Of a DNA stretch of 64,000 nt, positions 8,984-19,640 are shown in pieces. Source of the stretch: SAR86 cluster bacterium. GTDB lineage: Bacteria; Pseudomonadota; Gammaproteobacteria; Magnimaribacterales; AG-339-G14. The notes beneath the pieces are model-generated. The model was given only the letters and a program-made list of their open reading frames with translations. It had not been told where the DNA came from and made no database searches. Every line of letters starts with the position of its first letter. Within the stretch, counting starts at the first letter, position 1. The stretch lies in the NCBI GenBank assembly GCA_023703675.1, contig CP097974.1, positions 849,288-913,287 of the forward strand, given 5' to 3'. The translations under genes and the position numbers were made by a program.

Positions 8984-9304
8984 TTAATCTGGTAAGTCTT
9001 CAATTTCAATAATGCCATCTGAAAGGCCTTCTGTATTCACGGGTTCAGAAAAAATTTCTAATTCTGAGTCAAAATTTGTCTTTTGGTAAAGCGATATGCC
9101 TAAAGTATTGATAAAAAAAACTAATACTAAGACCCATGTCAAAGTTGTTAGGGTGTTACCAGATTCGATTGGGCCAAGCATTCCATTGTTGTTGCCACTC
9201 CCAAAGGCCGAACCGATATCTGCCCCCTTGCCGTTTTGCAAAAGAATGACAACTACTAATAAAATAGCAACGAATATTTGAAATCCTATTAAAAAACTAA
9301 GCAT
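8984..9304 (-). CDS. secG: Protein translocase subunit SecG
   Basis: The 106-residue inner-membrane protein has two transmembrane segments separated by the conserved cytoplasmic loop with LQNGKGADIGSAFGSG. It is an auxiliary subunit of SecYEG that stimulates SecA-driven export. An acidic C-terminal tail ends the protein. It starts with ATG two bases after tpiA. The placement glmM-tpiA-secG is the Pseudomonas arrangement; E. coli lacks tpiA here. Confidence 0.94.
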   Translation of the reverse strand: MLSFLIGFQIFVAILLVVVILLQNGKGADIGSAFGSGNNNGMLGPIESGNTLTTLTWVLVLVFFINTLGISLYQKTNFDSELEIFSEPVNTEGLSDGIIEIEDLPD

Positions 9305-9306
9305 TT

Positions 9307-10041
9307 TTAAAAATTTTGGGCGATCTTAGCAAATTCTTCTCCATCAAGTGAAGCATTTCCTACTAATAATCCTGAAATATTTTTTTCAGCCAAAATTTCT
9401 TTAGAATTCGCGGCATTTACACTTCCGCCATATAAAATTTCTGATTTAATATTTCTAGTTTCTAAAGTTGCTTTTATGAAATCTATGGATTCTCTAATAC
9501 TCGAAATTTCGGCAGATATGCCAGTTCCAATTGCCCAAATAGGCTCATAAGCAATTATCATTGAGCTTGATTTGAAGTTTTCTAAATTACTAAAAGACTC
9601 TAATTGTTTTAGTAAAAAATTTTCTCTGTCTCCACTTTTCTTAATTTCTAGGCTTTCTCCCACGCAGACTATAGGAGAGATTTTTTCATTAATTAATTTC
9701 TGGGTCTTCTGAAATACAGTTGAATTGGTATCTCCCAACATTCTTTGTTCAGAATGTCCAACGATACAGTAATGAATTTCAGAAAACTTTGATAAATGCT
9801 TAGCCGAAACTTGACCGGTAAATGGACCGGGGTCCTGATCAGATACGTCTTGACTTCCTGTTGATAAATATTTAGAAAAAGCAGATTTTTCAATAAAAAA
9901 AGGAATTTGCAAAAAATTTGGACAAACTATAATTTGCAGCGCTTCTTTAGGACAAACCTCACCACAATTATTTTCAAATTTTGAAATCCAGTCAGTAATG
10001 TCTAAGCTATTCATTTTCCAATTAGCAATTAAATACTTCAT
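9307..10041 (-). CDS. tpiA: Triosephosphate isomerase
   Basis: The 244-residue TIM barrel interconverts dihydroxyacetone phosphate and glyceraldehyde 3-phosphate. All catalytic elements are visible: N7 and K9 in ANWKMN, the histidine in CIVGHSEQR, the catalytic glutamate in IAYEPIWAIGTG, which also opens flexible loop 6, and the phosphate-binding LYGGSV. Length is normal. The ATG overlaps the glmM TGA (ATGA), so it is translationally coupled inside the long carA-to-pnp unit. Confidence 0.98.
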   Translation of the reverse strand: MKYLIANWKMNSLDITDWISKFENNCGEVCPKEALQIIVCPNFLQIPFFIEKSAFSKYLSTGSQDVSDQDPGPFTGQVSAKHLSKFSEIHYCIVGHSEQRMLGDTNSTVFQKTQKLINEKISPIVCVGESLEIKKSGDRENFLLKQLESFSNLENFKSSSMIIAYEPIWAIGTGISAEISSIRESIDFIKATLETRNIKSEILYGGSVNAANSKEILAEKNISGLLVGNASLDGEEFAKIAQNF

Positions 10042-11387
10042 GAAAGATTTTTTGCAAAACTCTCTAACTCTTCAGAAACGTTTTTAGTTTTAGCTGAATC
10101 ATTACTTTCCACCATAATTCGTAATAATTTTTCTGTTCCTGACTTCCTAACGTTTATCCTTCCTTTATTATTATTAATATCTGCTTCCAAACGTTTTTTT
10201 AGAGCATTAAATTTTTTATTTTTGATTATTTTTTCAGGATCATTTGTTTTTATATTTTTTAAAACTTGAGGATATTTCTTGAAGTTTTTTATATTTTTTT
10301 TGTAAACTTTATTTGAATAATTGATTGCATCTAAAAATTTAATTGCAGCGATAATTCCATCCCCTGTCAATGTGGAATCTAAACAAATCACGTGTCCTGA
10401 TTGCTCACCGCCTAGCTCCCAGCCTAATTCTTCAAGTTTTTGAAGAACATATCTATCTCCAACATCTGACCTAATTAATTCAATATCTAACTCTTTCAAA
10501 GCGTCTTCAAGTCCTTGGTTAGTCATGTGAGTACCAACAACCCCTCTAGTTCCTAGGTAAATATTGTGTTGAAATTTTTCTTTAGCCAACAAATATAAAA
10601 TTTGATCTCCGTCTATCTCGGTCAAGTCTTTGCTAACAAAGATTAATCTGTCTCCGTCTCCATCTAATGCGAGCCCAAAATCTGCATCATTTTCGGTTAC
10701 AGCTTTTTTTAAAAATTCAATATCAGTCGATCCACAATCTTTATTAATATTCAAACCATCGGGTTTATTGGATATAACCTTTAAGTCAGCTCCTAATTCT
10801 TTAAACACCTTTGGAGCTACGTCATAAGCTGCGCCATTAGCAACATCAAGCACTAATTTTAATCCAGAAAAATTTTCATTTTTAGTAAGAGCTTTTTTAC
10901 AAAACTCTATATATCGTCCTCCTGCATCAGAAATTCTATTAGCCTTCCCTAAACAATCGGCTTCAACGACTTGAAATTTTTCATCAATCATCTTCTCAAT
11001 TTTATTTTCAATCTCTTCAGATAATTTTTTTCCTCTGTTGTCGAAAAATTTTATTCCATTGTCTAAATATGAATTGTGTGATGCACTTATAACGACTCCT
11101 GCCGCATTTTTAAATGAATTTGCTAAAAAAGATATTGCCGGAGTAGGTAGTGGGCCAACTAACTTGACGTCTACGCCAGCTGATATAAATCCAGATTGAA
11201 TGGCAGTTTCAAGCAGGTATCCTGAAATTCTCGTATCTTTTCCAATAATGACTGAAGAAATGCCCATTTCTGAGAAAACTTTTCCTGCAGCCCAACCAAG
11301 TTTTAAAACGAATTCAGGATTTGTGTTTTCGTTAATAGGCCCTCTAATACCATCGGTTCCAAAAAATTTTTTCTTTTTAACAAACAT
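10038..11387 (-). CDS. glmM: Phosphoglucosamine mutase
   Basis: The 449-residue protein converts glucosamine 6-phosphate to glucosamine 1-phosphate for UDP-GlcNAc, feeding both peptidoglycan and the lipid A genes elsewhere in this window. It opens FGTDGIRG, has the phosphoserine loop GVVISASHNSYLDNG, the metal-binding LALDGDGDR and the C-terminal phosphate loop RKSGTEKLLR. The start is ATG and overlaps the end of folP by 11 bases. Neighbours folP and tpiA match the Pseudomonas order. Confidence 0.98.
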   Translation of the reverse strand: MFVKKKKFFGTDGIRGPINENTNPEFVLKLGWAAGKVFSEMGISSVIIGKDTRISGYLLETAIQSGFISAGVDVKLVGPLPTPAISFLANSFKNAAGVVISASHNSYLDNGIKFFDNRGKKLSEEIENKIEKMIDEKFQVVEADCLGKANRISDAGGRYIEFCKKALTKNENFSGLKLVLDVANGAAYDVAPKVFKELGADLKVISNKPDGLNINKDCGSTDIEFLKKAVTENDADFGLALDGDGDRLIFVSKDLTEIDGDQILYLLAKEKFQHNIYLGTRGVVGTHMTNQGLEDALKELDIELIRSDVGDRYVLQKLEELGWELGGEQSGHVICLDSTLTGDGIIAAIKFLDAINYSNKVYKKNIKNFKKYPQVLKNIKTNDPEKIIKNKKFNALKKRLEADINNNKGRINVRKSGTEKLLRIMVESNDSAKTKNVSEELESFAKNLS

Positions 11388-12189
11388 CGATTTGATCTTT
11401 TAACTTTTTTGATAATTTTGCTACATTATGAACCCTTAGAATGTTCGCGCCATTTTCAGCTGCAATTATACTAGCAATAGCTGATTTTTCGTCCATATCT
11501 TCAGTTTTTGGTTCATTAAATAATTTATCTAAGAATCCTTTTCTTGATAATCCAATTAAAACCTTATTTTTATATTGAGAATAATCAAAGTCAAAGAGCA
11601 ATTTTTTATTTTCTTCAAATGTTTTATCGTATCCAAATCCAGGATCTAAAATAATATTTTGTTCTTTTATTCCGACGGCTTTAAGCTGGTTGATCTGAGT
11701 TTTAAAGAAACTATCAATGTCATCCTCCAATGATTTGGTTCTATCTCTGGAGTTATGCATTATGCAAATAGGTACATTATGATTTTTAATTATTTTTCTT
11801 CCTAAAACTGAAGTCAACCCACTAACATCGTTTATCAGTCCGATCGGAAATTTCAGCACCTCTTTCATGACTTCTGGCTTTCGGGTATCAATTGAAATAA
11901 TCGATTTGGTCTCTGAGATTAGTTCTAAAACCGGAATCAGTCTATCTAATTCCTCTTGAGTAGAAATTGGAGAATATCCCGGCCTAGTCGACTCCGCTCC
12001 TATATCAATAAATGATGCACCTGACTTTTCTAAAAAGTTAATTTCTTTGATAATTTTTCTTGAATCAAATTCTGAAGTTAAATTGTTAGAAATAAATTTA
12101 CCACCATCTGAAAAAGAATCAGTGGTGATATTTATTATCCCCATAACAAGAGGCTTATCAAAGATAAGCTCCTTGTTCCCGAAAAACAT
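11377..12189 (-). CDS. folP: Dihydropteroate synthase
   Basis: The 270-residue TIM barrel condenses p-aminobenzoate with dihydropterin pyrophosphate in folate synthesis. Signature segments are MGIINITTDSFSDGG, the pterin/pyrophosphate-binding loop, and FIDIGAESTRPG, loop 2. GLSRKGF contains the conserved lysine and arginine of the pterin site. The family target of sulfonamides is therefore intact here. ATG start, nine bases after ftsH. Confidence 0.97.
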   Translation of the reverse strand: MFFGNKELIFDKPLVMGIINITTDSFSDGGKFISNNLTSEFDSRKIIKEINFLEKSGASFIDIGAESTRPGYSPISTQEELDRLIPVLELISETKSIISIDTRKPEVMKEVLKFPIGLINDVSGLTSVLGRKIIKNHNVPICIMHNSRDRTKSLEDDIDSFFKTQINQLKAVGIKEQNIILDPGFGYDKTFEENKKLLFDFDYSQYKNKVLIGLSRKGFLDKLFNEPKTEDMDEKSAIASIIAAENGANILRVHNVAKLSKKLKDQIDVC

Positions 12190-12198
12190 TCTAAGAAT

Positions 12199-14109
12199 TT
12201 AGGTTTGATTTGCTGGATCAGATATGGGTGGATTAGATTTCTTCTTCCTAGAATCTTTTGTATCAGAATCATCTGAATCTCCAGCTCTAGGTTTTGCTCC
12301 GGCCATAATATCGTCTATTTGGTCAGTATTTAATGTTTCGAATTCAACTAACGCTTTCGCCATGGCGTGAAGTTTCTCAATGTTTTTATTGAGAAGATCC
12401 GTAGCGGTTTTATAACATCTATCAATAATTTTCTTTGACTCCTCATCAATTAATTTCGCAGTTTGATCCGAAAAAACGGTAGATGAGTTTGAGGCTGATC
12501 TTCCTAGAAATGGTTCGTCATTTTCATCTTCATATCTCATGGGACCTAATTTTTCAGATAAACCCCATTTAGTTACCATGTTCCTAGCAAGTTCAGTAGC
12601 TCTCTCGATGTCATTAGAAGCACCAGTAGTTACACCTTTGTCTCCGTAAATTAATTCTTCGGCAATTCGACCACCAAAAAGACCACATATTCTATCGAGA
12701 ATTCCCTGTTTACTTAGGCTATATCTGTCTTCTTCTGGGAGGAATACTGTAACACCAAGCGCTCTTCCTCTAGGAATAATAGAGACCTTGTAAACTGGGT
12801 CGTGTTCGTCAAGCTCTCTTCCTATGATTGCGTGACCAGCTTCATGATAAGCTGTTCTTGTTTTCTCTTCTAAAGACATAACCATAGACTTTCTCTCAGC
12901 ACCCATCATTACCTTGTCTTTTGCAAGTTCTAATTCGTTCATTGTTACTTTTTTCTTTCCTGACCTAGCTGAAAATAACGCAGCCTCGTTAACTAAATTC
13001 GCCAAATCGGCGCCAGAAAAACCTGGAGTTCCTCTAGCGATATACGAAACTTCAACGTCCTCAGAGATTGGCACATTTCTACAATGCACCTTAAGAATTT
13101 GTTCTCTTCCTCTTATGTCAGGCAAAGGAACTACAACTTGTCTGTCAAATCTACCTGGTCTTAATAAAGCTGGGTCTAGAACATCGGGTCTGTTGGTAGC
13201 AGCAATAATGATAATTCCTTCATTAGCCTCAAATCCGTCCATTTCTACTAAAAGTTGATTTAATGTCTGTTCTCTTTCGTCATGGCCACCGCCGAGACCA
13301 GCTCCTCTGTGTCTTCCTACAGCATCTATTTCATCAATAAAAACTATGCATGGAGCCTGCCTTTTGGCTTGCTCAAACATATCTCTAACTCTTGACGCAC
13401 CAACACCAACAAACATTTCAACGAAATCTGAACCAGAAATAGAGAAGAATGGAACTTGTGCCTCCCCTGCTATAGCTCTAGCTAAAAGGGTTTTTCCAGT
13501 CCCTGGGGAACCGCTCATCAAAATTCCTCTTGGAATTTTTCCACCTAATCTTTGAAATTTTGAAGGATCTTTTAAAAAATCAACTAATTCTTGGACTTCT
13601 TCTTTAGCCTCTTCTACACCAGCAACATCTTTAAAGGTAGTCTTAACTTTTCCTCCTTCAAGCATTTTTGCCTTACTTTTACCAAAGCTCATTGGTCCGC
13701 CTCTGCCTCCCATTCCACCTTGCATTTGGCGCATAAAGAAAAAGAAGATAGCCAATATTATTAAAATTGGAAAGCTAGCAACTAGTAGCTGAGTCCAAAT
13801 ACTTTCTGTTTGAGGCTCCTCTCCAAAAACTTCGACCTGGTGTTCAAACAAATCGTCCATTAACTGGTTGTCTTGCACGTAAATTGGCCTTGTGGTTTTG
13901 AAAGAAGTTCCATCTTCTTTGAAACCGTTGATAGAATATCCATCTCCTTCAAATGAAACACTGGCTATTTGATCTTTATTGACTAGAGATACAAACTCAG
14001 AGTAAGTAATATTTTCTGAACCCGGGCCTTGATTAAAATTTTGTAATGCAAAAAAGGTTGCACCTGCAATGAAAAGCCAGATAAAAGTGTTTCTTAAAAA
14101 TTGGGACAT
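12199..14109 (-). CDS. ftsH: ATP-dependent zinc metalloprotease FtsH
   Basis: The 636-residue inner-membrane AAA+ protease degrades misassembled membrane proteins and, in E. coli, LpxC and sigma-32. A first transmembrane segment lies near residues 7-24 and a second near 108-127, flanking a small periplasmic domain. The AAA+ core has GSPGTGKT near residue 198, the Walker B segment IVFIDEIDA and the second region of homology ending in PGRFDR. The zinc site is H422-E423-A-G-H426. A charged, disordered tail ends the protein. It sits between rlmE and folP as in E. coli and Pseudomonas. Confidence 0.98.
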   Translation of the reverse strand: MSQFLRNTFIWLFIAGATFFALQNFNQGPGSENITYSEFVSLVNKDQIASVSFEGDGYSINGFKEDGTSFKTTRPIYVQDNQLMDDLFEHQVEVFGEEPQTESIWTQLLVASFPILIILAIFFFFMRQMQGGMGGRGGPMSFGKSKAKMLEGGKVKTTFKDVAGVEEAKEEVQELVDFLKDPSKFQRLGGKIPRGILMSGSPGTGKTLLARAIAGEAQVPFFSISGSDFVEMFVGVGASRVRDMFEQAKRQAPCIVFIDEIDAVGRHRGAGLGGGHDEREQTLNQLLVEMDGFEANEGIIIIAATNRPDVLDPALLRPGRFDRQVVVPLPDIRGREQILKVHCRNVPISEDVEVSYIARGTPGFSGADLANLVNEAALFSARSGKKKVTMNELELAKDKVMMGAERKSMVMSLEEKTRTAYHEAGHAIIGRELDEHDPVYKVSIIPRGRALGVTVFLPEEDRYSLSKQGILDRICGLFGGRIAEELIYGDKGVTTGASNDIERATELARNMVTKWGLSEKLGPMRYEDENDEPFLGRSASNSSTVFSDQTAKLIDEESKKIIDRCYKTATDLLNKNIEKLHAMAKALVEFETLNTDQIDDIMAGAKPRAGDSDDSDTKDSRKKKSNPPISDPANQT

Positions 14110-14121
14110 AATATTTTAAAT

Positions 14122-14700
14122 CTATATTTTATCGATACCTAAAATGTAACATTCTTTCGAGGTTGATCTTGAAGCATCAGGTTTTATTCTTTTAATTTTT
14201 CTAAAGCGGTTTTTCAATTCATTTTTTAAAAAATTCATAGAATCCCCTTCAAAACATTTACACAAGTATTTTCCACCAATTTTCAGAAATTTGTCTACTA
14301 TACTTATCTCTATTTCTAATAAGGATTTCATATTTTCAGAGTCAATTATACTCACACCACTTATATTGGGGGCGATATCAGATAAAACAATAGACATCTC
14401 ATTTAAGTTGATCTTGTCGACATCTTTTAAGTCGATTTGAAAGAAATTTACGTTTTTTATTCTTTTCATAGGCAATAAATCTATTGCAATTATTGAACCT
14501 GAATCACCTAAAATATTACTAACTACTTGGCTCCAACCGCCTGGAGAAGAACCTATATCAAGAACTTTATCTCCAACCTTAATAATTTTATTTTGTTTTT
14601 GTATCTGAATTAACTTGTAAGCAGCCCTAGATCTATAACCATCTTTTTTTGATAGAGAATTATATTTTTCTCCTTTTGAATAAGATGCATGTTTTGACAT
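14122..14700 (-). CDS. rlmE: 23S rRNA (uridine 2552-2'-O)-methyltransferase RlmE
   Basis: The 192-residue Rossmann methyltransferase contains VLDIGSSPGGWSQV, the SAM-binding loop, and the SRAAYKLIQIQ segment typical of RrmJ/FtsJ. A lysine-aspartate-lysine-glutamate tetrad is expected, and matching residues occur around RAAYK, LSDIAPN and GGKYLCKCF. It methylates U2552 in the 23S A loop during 50S maturation. Length (E. coli 209) and position before ftsH support the call. The yhbY gene that normally sits between greA and rlmE in gammaproteobacteria is absent; only six bases separate greA from rlmE. Confidence 0.95.
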   Translation of the reverse strand: MSKHASYSKGEKYNSLSKKDGYRSRAAYKLIQIQKQNKIIKVGDKVLDIGSSPGGWSQVVSNILGDSGSIIAIDLLPMKRIKNVNFFQIDLKDVDKINLNEMSIVLSDIAPNISGVSIIDSENMKSLLEIEISIVDKFLKIGGKYLCKCFEGDSMNFLKNELKNRFRKIKRIKPDASRSTSKECYILGIDKI

Positions 14701-14706
14701 GGATAT

Positions 14707-15183
14707 TTATGAATGTTTTGTGGACACAATCTCATATTCTTTGAATCCTGAAGGAGTTTCAAACTTTATGATTTCGCCTTCTTCTTTGCCTATAAGAGCT
14801 TTAGATATGGGAGATGAATAAGATATTTTCCCCTTTTTTACATCGGCTTCATCCTCACCAACAATTATATAGGTCACCTTTTTTTCTGAGCTCATTTCAA
14901 AAAGTGTAACAGTCGCTCCAAATATAACTCTTCCAGATTCAGGGATATTCTTTACCTCTATTATTTGAGATCTGGATAGTTTTGATTCTATTTCTCTAAT
15001 CCTTGCCTCTGCTAAGCCTTGTTGCTCCTTTGCTGCATGGTATTCAGCATTTTCTTTAAGATCCCCAAATTCTCTGGCTTCTGCGATGGCTTTTGATATT
15101 TTTGGCCTTTCAGTTAAAAGTTTTTGAAGCTCTTCTTGCAAAGCAACCTCTCCTTCTTTTGTCATGGGTTCTCTGTCATGCAT
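14707..15183 (-). CDS. greA: Transcription elongation factor GreA
   Basis: The 158-residue protein has the N-terminal antiparallel coiled coil with the tip segment [19 protein letters not shown], whose D and E residues enter the polymerase secondary channel to stimulate cleavage of backtracked RNA. The C-terminal FKBP-like domain follows ([26 protein letters not shown]). Length equals E. coli GreA. The start at 15183 yields [13 protein letters not shown]7 would be the alternative, but E. coli MQAIPMT aligns to the longer form. It follows carB by six bases. Confidence 0.97.
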   Translation of the reverse strand: MHDREPMTKEGEVALQEELQKLLTERPKISKAIAEAREFGDLKENAEYHAAKEQQGLAEARIREIESKLSRSQIIEVKNIPESGRVIFGATVTLFEMSSEKKVTYIIVGEDEADVKKGKISYSSPISKALIGKEEGEIIKFETPSGFKEYEIVSTKHS

Positions 15184-15189
15184 AATTAA

Positions 15190-18100
15190 CTATATATCTT
15201 GTAATTTTCTATAAGACCAATCAACCTTTTTTGTAATTACTTCACAAATAGCTTTCGCACCTTTAATTGTTGTAGTGCAACAAATTTTTTCATCTAATGC
15301 AGTCCTTCTTATTGAAGCAGAATCTAAAATTGATTCTCTACCCTCTGTTGTGTTTATAACAAGATTGACTTCTTTATTTTTCATCAAATCTACTATATTT
15401 GGCCTACCTTCTATAACTTTTTTTATTTGGCTTACTTTAAAGCCCATATTTTTTATAACACTCGCGGTTCCTTTAGTTGCAAACAAGTTGAAATCTTGTT
15501 CAACCAGCGAAGGTACTATTTCTGATAAAAATTGTTTATCCGTATCTCTTACACTTATAAAAACTGATCCTTTTTTTGGAATTTCTACTCCTGCACCAAC
15601 CTCAGCTTTTTCAAAAGCCTCTGCAAATGAATTCCCTATCCCCATTACTTCGCCCGTAGATCTCATTTCCGGGCCAAGTATAGGATCTACGTTTTGAAAC
15701 TTATTGAATGGCATCACTGCTTCTTTTACAAAAAAACCTTCTAAGCTAGGTATCTCTTGAAATTTTAAATCTTTCAGACTTTTTCCGGCCATTATTTTTG
15801 CGGCTATCCTTGCGAGAGGAATTCCTAATGCCTTAGAAACAAAAGGAATGGTCCTAGAAGCTCTAGGATTTACTTCTAAAAGATAAACATTGTTATTGAC
15901 ATATGCCAACTGGACATTAACCAAGCCAATTATTTTCATATTAGATATTACTTTTTCAACTTCAATTTCAATCTTATTGATCGCATCTTTTGAAATATCA
16001 TAGGGAGGAATTGAGCAAGCTGAATCACCAGAATGGACCCCGGCTTGTTCAATATGTTGTAGGATTCCGCAAATGACAAATTCTTTTCCATCGCTAATTG
16101 CTTCGACGTCAAATTCAATTGCTACATCTAAAAATTTATCCAATAGGACTGGATTGGAATCATTCACTTGAAAAGCGCTGCTTAAATATTTTTTAAGATC
16201 TTCGTCATCGTATACTATTTCCATTGCTCTTCCTCCCAAAACATAAGAAGGTCTTACAACTAATGGGAATCCTATTAAATTTGCAACTTCGATAGCCTCT
16301 GTTTCATTTGAAGCCATTCCATTTGGTGGTTGAGACAGATCATATTTTTCTACAAAATTTAAAAATCTTTCTCTATCTTCAGCTAAATCTATCTGATCCG
16401 GAGATGTTCCTAGTATAGGAATGCCCAAATTATCAAGTTCATTTGCAAGCTTTAAAGGAGTTTGTCCACCATATTGAACAATCAAACCTTTTGGTTTCTC
16501 AAGTTCAACTATTTCGATAACGTCTTCAAGTGTAATTGGCTCAAAATATAAACGGTCGGAAGTGTCATAATCGGTTGAAACTGTTTCGGGGTTACAATTA
16601 ACCATTATAGTTTCGTAACCATCTTCTTTGAGAGCTTGTGCGGCATGAACGCAACAATAATCAAATTCTATACCTTGCCCTATCCTATTTGGCCCTCCCC
16701 CCAAAACCATAATTTTTTTATTTTTAGAGGGTTCTGCCTCGCACTCATCTTGATAAGTAGAATACATATAAGCAGTAGATGTTCTAAATTCAGCTCCACA
16801 TGTATCAACCCTTTTGAAGACTGGATTTATATTCAAACTTTTTCGAGCTTTTCTTACTTCTGCCTCATTAATATTTAATAATTGAGATATTCGTTGATCA
16901 GAAAAACCTCTTTTTTTAGCACCAAGAAAATCAGATTCATTTGCCAAAAATCCTTTTTTCATTATTAGGTTTTCATAGCTAACTAATTCTTGTAATTCAC
17001 TTAAAAACCAAGGATCAATTCCTGATGCATCATAAATTTCCTCAACTTCATAACCTCTTCTGAAAGCTTCAGCGATATAAAAAATTCTTTCAGGAGAAGG
17101 AGAAATTAATTTAGATCTAATTTCAGTTTTTGTCGGCTTAGCGTCAAAACCCTCTAATCCACTCTTCCCAATTTCTAGACCCCTAATTGCCTTTTGAAAA
17201 GATTCTTGAAAAGAAGAGCCAATAGCCATCACTTCGCCTACGGATTTCATCTGTGAAGTTAAAACTTCATCTGCGCCAGGAAACTTTTCGAAATTAAACC
17301 TTGGAATTTTTGTGACCACATAATCTATGGTGGGCTCAAAAGAAGCGGGAATTCCATCGCCACTGATATCATTTTTTAACTCATCTAAAGTAAATCCTAC
17401 AGCCAACTTCGCCGCTATTTTAGCTATTGGAAATCCTGTAGCTTTTGAAGCAAGAGCTGATGATCTTGAAACTCTTGGATTCATTTCAATGATAACCATC
17501 TCGCCATTTTTAGGGTTTACAGAAAATTGAACATTCGAACCTCCTGTTTCAACGCCTATTTCTCTTAAAATTGCCATAGAAGCATTTCGCATTTTTTGAT
17601 ATTCCTTATCAGTTAAAGTTTGAGCTGGTGCTACAGTAATTGAATCGCCAGTGTGAACTCCCATTGGATCAAAATTTTCTATGCTGCATATTATTATGCA
17701 GTTGTCTGCTTTATCCCTTACTACTTCCATTTCGTATTCTTTCCAGCCAGATAAATATTGGTCAATATAAAGTTCAGATGTTGGAGAAAGATCAAGTCCC
17801 CTTTCGCAAATTTCTTCAAATTCGTCCGGATTATAGGCAATACCACTTCCAGAACCGCCCATAGTAAAATTTGGACGAATAATGCAAGGAAAGCCGACAT
17901 CTTCTAAAATTTTTTGCGCTTCCGATAAATCATGAGCGAGCCCAGCTTTTGGTGTTTTAAGCCCTATTTTTTTCATGCATGAAGCAAAAAGTTCTCTATC
18001 CTCAGCTTTGTCGATTGCTTCTTTTGTAGCGCCTATTAACTCAACATTAAATTCCTTTAAGACTCCATGTTTGTTTAGATCGAGAGCTGCATTGAGTCCT

Positions 18101-18381
18101 GTTTGTCCACCCATAGTAGGTAATATTGCATCTGGTCTTTCTTGAGCGATTATTTGTTTTAATGATTTCCAGTTTATAGGTTCAATATAAGTCGAATTGG
18201 CTAATTCAGGATCAGTCATAATAGTAGCGGGATTAGAGTTAACTAAGATAACTCTGAAACCTTCCTCTCTCAAAGCTTTGCAAGCTTGAACGCCCGAGTA
18301 ATCAAATTCACAGGCTTGACCTATTACAATTGGACCGGCTCCAATTATCAATATCGAGTTAATATCTTTTCTTCTTGGCAT
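15190..18381 (-). CDS. carB: Carbamoyl-phosphate synthase large subunit
   Basis: The 1063-residue protein has the duplicated ATP-grasp architecture. One half begins [21 protein letters not shown] and the second begins [20 protein letters not shown] near residue 555. A C-terminal MGS-like allosteric domain (from about residue 935) binds IMP/UMP and ornithine in E. coli. It uses ammonia from CarA to make carbamoyl phosphate for pyrimidines and arginine. Length matches the family (1073). It lies five bases downstream of carA. Confidence 0.98.
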   Translation of the reverse strand: MPRRKDINSILIIGAGPIVIGQACEFDYSGVQACKALREEGFRVILVNSNPATIMTDPELANSTYIEPINWKSLKQIIAQERPDAILPTMGGQTGLNAALDLNKHGVLKEFNVELIGATKEAIDKAEDRELFASCMKKIGLKTPKAGLAHDLSEAQKILEDVGFPCIIRPNFTMGGSGSGIAYNPDEFEEICERGLDLSPTSELYIDQYLSGWKEYEMEVVRDKADNCIIICSIENFDPMGVHTGDSITVAPAQTLTDKEYQKMRNASMAILREIGVETGGSNVQFSVNPKNGEMVIIEMNPRVSRSSALASKATGFPIAKIAAKLAVGFTLDELKNDISGDGIPASFEPTIDYVVTKIPRFNFEKFPGADEVLTSQMKSVGEVMAIGSSFQESFQKAIRGLEIGKSGLEGFDAKPTKTEIRSKLISPSPERIFYIAEAFRRGYEVEEIYDASGIDPWFLSELQELVSYENLIMKKGFLANESDFLGAKKRGFSDQRISQLLNINEAEVRKARKSLNINPVFKRVDTCGAEFRTSTAYMYSTYQDECEAEPSKNKKIMVLGGGPNRIGQGIEFDYCCVHAAQALKEDGYETIMVNCNPETVSTDYDTSDRLYFEPITLEDVIEIVELEKPKGLIVQYGGQTPLKLANELDNLGIPILGTSPDQIDLAEDRERFLNFVEKYDLSQPPNGMASNETEAIEVANLIGFPLVVRPSYVLGGRAMEIVYDDEDLKKYLSSAFQVNDSNPVLLDKFLDVAIEFDVEAISDGKEFVICGILQHIEQAGVHSGDSACSIPPYDISKDAINKIEIEVEKVISNMKIIGLVNVQLAYVNNNVYLLEVNPRASRTIPFVSKALGIPLARIAAKIMAGKSLKDLKFQEIPSLEGFFVKEAVMPFNKFQNVDPILGPEMRSTGEVMGIGNSFAEAFEKAEVGAGVEIPKKGSVFISVRDTDKQFLSEIVPSLVEQDFNLFATKGTASVIKNMGFKVSQIKKVIEGRPNIVDLMKNKEVNLVINTTEGRESILDSASIRRTALDEKICCTTTIKGAKAICEVITKKVDWSYRKLQDI

Positions 18382-18386
18382 ATTTT

Positions 18387-19508
18387 TTAAATACCCATGT
18401 TTTGAATAAACTTATCAAACAATTTTCTAATATCCTGTGGTCCTGGGCTAGCTTCTGGATGCCCTTGAAACCCAAATACTTTGCCTTCATCATAAGATAT
18501 TCCCTGTATTGTGTTGTCAAATAATGACCTATGGGTAACCTCAACATTATTATTGTTTTTAATGCTGCTATCACTAATTGTAAAACCATGATTTTGACTA
18601 GTTATAAAAACTTCATTTGTTTTTAAATCTTTCACTGGATGGTTAGCTCCATGATGTCCAAATTTCATTTTTTCTGTCTTTAACCCAAGAGCAAGTCCGA
18701 GCAATTGATGCCCTAAACAGATTCCAAAAATTGGTATCTTTTTTTCCAAGAAAACCTTTATTGCATCTATAGCGTATCTACAAGGATCTGGGTCTCCTGG
18801 ACCATTTGATAAAAAAATACCATCGGGCTTCATTTTCAAAACTTCTTTAGCCGAGGTCTTTGCTGAAACTACAACTACCTCGCAACCTCTATCTACCAAA
18901 AGACGCAAAATGTTATGTTTCACTCCAAAATCATAAGCAACTACTTTGAGAATATTTTTTTTTGAATTTTCATTTTCTGTTCCTTCTTTCCAAACATATT
19001 TATTGGAGCAAGTTACTTTTTGCGCTAGATCCTTTCCTTTTAGATCTCCAAAAGAATCAAACATCGAGTCAATTTTAGTGTTAGGGAGATTCTCTTTCGA
19101 AATCACTGCGGGTTGTGAGCCCTCCTCTCTTAAAATTCTTGTAAGTTTTCTGGTATCTATTCCAGCAATACCAATAATTTTTTTCTTTTTTAAAAAACTA
19201 TTCAGACTTTCTTCATTCCGCCAGTTACTTGTAAATTTTGTCTGCTCTCTTATGACGATCCCTTTACACCCTCCAGTAAAAGATTCTAGATCTAGGTTAT
19301 TTGTACCTACATTGCCAATATGTGGGTAAGTAAAACAAACAATCTGATCTGTATAAGAAAGGTCTGTTATTACCTCTTGGTACCCCGACATAGAAGTATT
19401 GAAAATTATCTCTCCGACTTGAGGTTCATCTGAACCAAAAATCTCCCCAAAAAAAACATTCCCAGATTTTAAAGTGAGTTTTGCTTCTTTATTTTTTTTA
19501 TTATTCAA
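18387..19508 (-). CDS. carA: Carbamoyl-phosphate synthase small (glutaminase) subunit
   Basis: The 373-residue class I glutamine amidotransferase has the N-terminal CarA domain and a GATase domain with the nucleophile C264 in [10 protein letters not shown]. The partner histidine is in [12 protein letters not shown]. It hydrolyses glutamine and channels ammonia to CarB. The start is TTG (19508-19506); no ATG precedes the first conserved strand [12 protein letters not shown]. It heads the 18.6-kb minus-strand unit. In Pseudomonas dapB precedes carA; here map lies divergent upstream instead. Confidence 0.97.
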   Translation of the reverse strand: MNNKKNKEAKLTLKSGNVFFGEIFGSDEPQVGEIIFNTSMSGYQEVITDLSYTDQIVCFTYPHIGNVGTNNLDLESFTGGCKGIVIREQTKFTSNWRNEESLNSFLKKKKIIGIAGIDTRKLTRILREEGSQPAVISKENLPNTKIDSMFDSFGDLKGKDLAQKVTCSNKYVWKEGTENENSKKNILKVVAYDFGVKHNILRLLVDRGCEVVVVSAKTSAKEVLKMKPDGIFLSNGPGDPDPCRYAIDAIKVFLEKKIPIFGICLGHQLLGLALGLKTEKMKFGHHGANHPVKDLKTNEVFITSQNHGFTISDSSIKNNNNVEVTHRSLFDNTIQGISYDEGKVFGFQGHPEASPGPQDIRKLFDKFIQNMGI

Positions 19509-19526
19509 AGCTATTGATTAAAAAAA

Positions 19527-19560
19527 ATCGCGACATAGAAGAAAATCTAAGTATCGCGAT
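19527..19560. repeat. Paired TCGCGA palindromes in the carA|map intergenic region
   Basis: ATCGCGA at 19527-19533 and TCGCGAT at 19554-19560 form an inverted repeat. Each core is itself the palindrome TCGCGA, and the cores are centred 26 bases apart. They lie between two divergent starts (carA and map) in otherwise AT-rich sequence. A dimeric operator is possible; no known regulator can be assigned from sequence. Confidence 0.4.
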
Positions 19561-19595
19561 AGTTACGTCTAATGCCGATTGCATTAAAAAACGAC

Positions 19596-19601
19596 TATAA
19601 T
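19596..19601 (+). promoter_or_regulatory. Consensus -10 element upstream of map
   Basis: A perfect TATAAT lies 39 bases before the preferred map ATG at 19641. No good -35 stands at 16-18 bases (the 17-base position holds TGCCGA). If used, the transcript would start near 19608, downstream of the in-frame ATG at 19572, which supports the shorter start for map. Confidence 0.4.
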
Positions 19602-19640
19602 GAAATATATACGTTTAGTCCATGGATATCTCAAAAGAAA

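Noticed and set aside
19572-19640. 23-residue N-terminal extension of methionine aminopeptidase
   Set aside because: It has no counterpart in the family, and a consensus -10 element lies inside it; the ATG at 19641 fits better.
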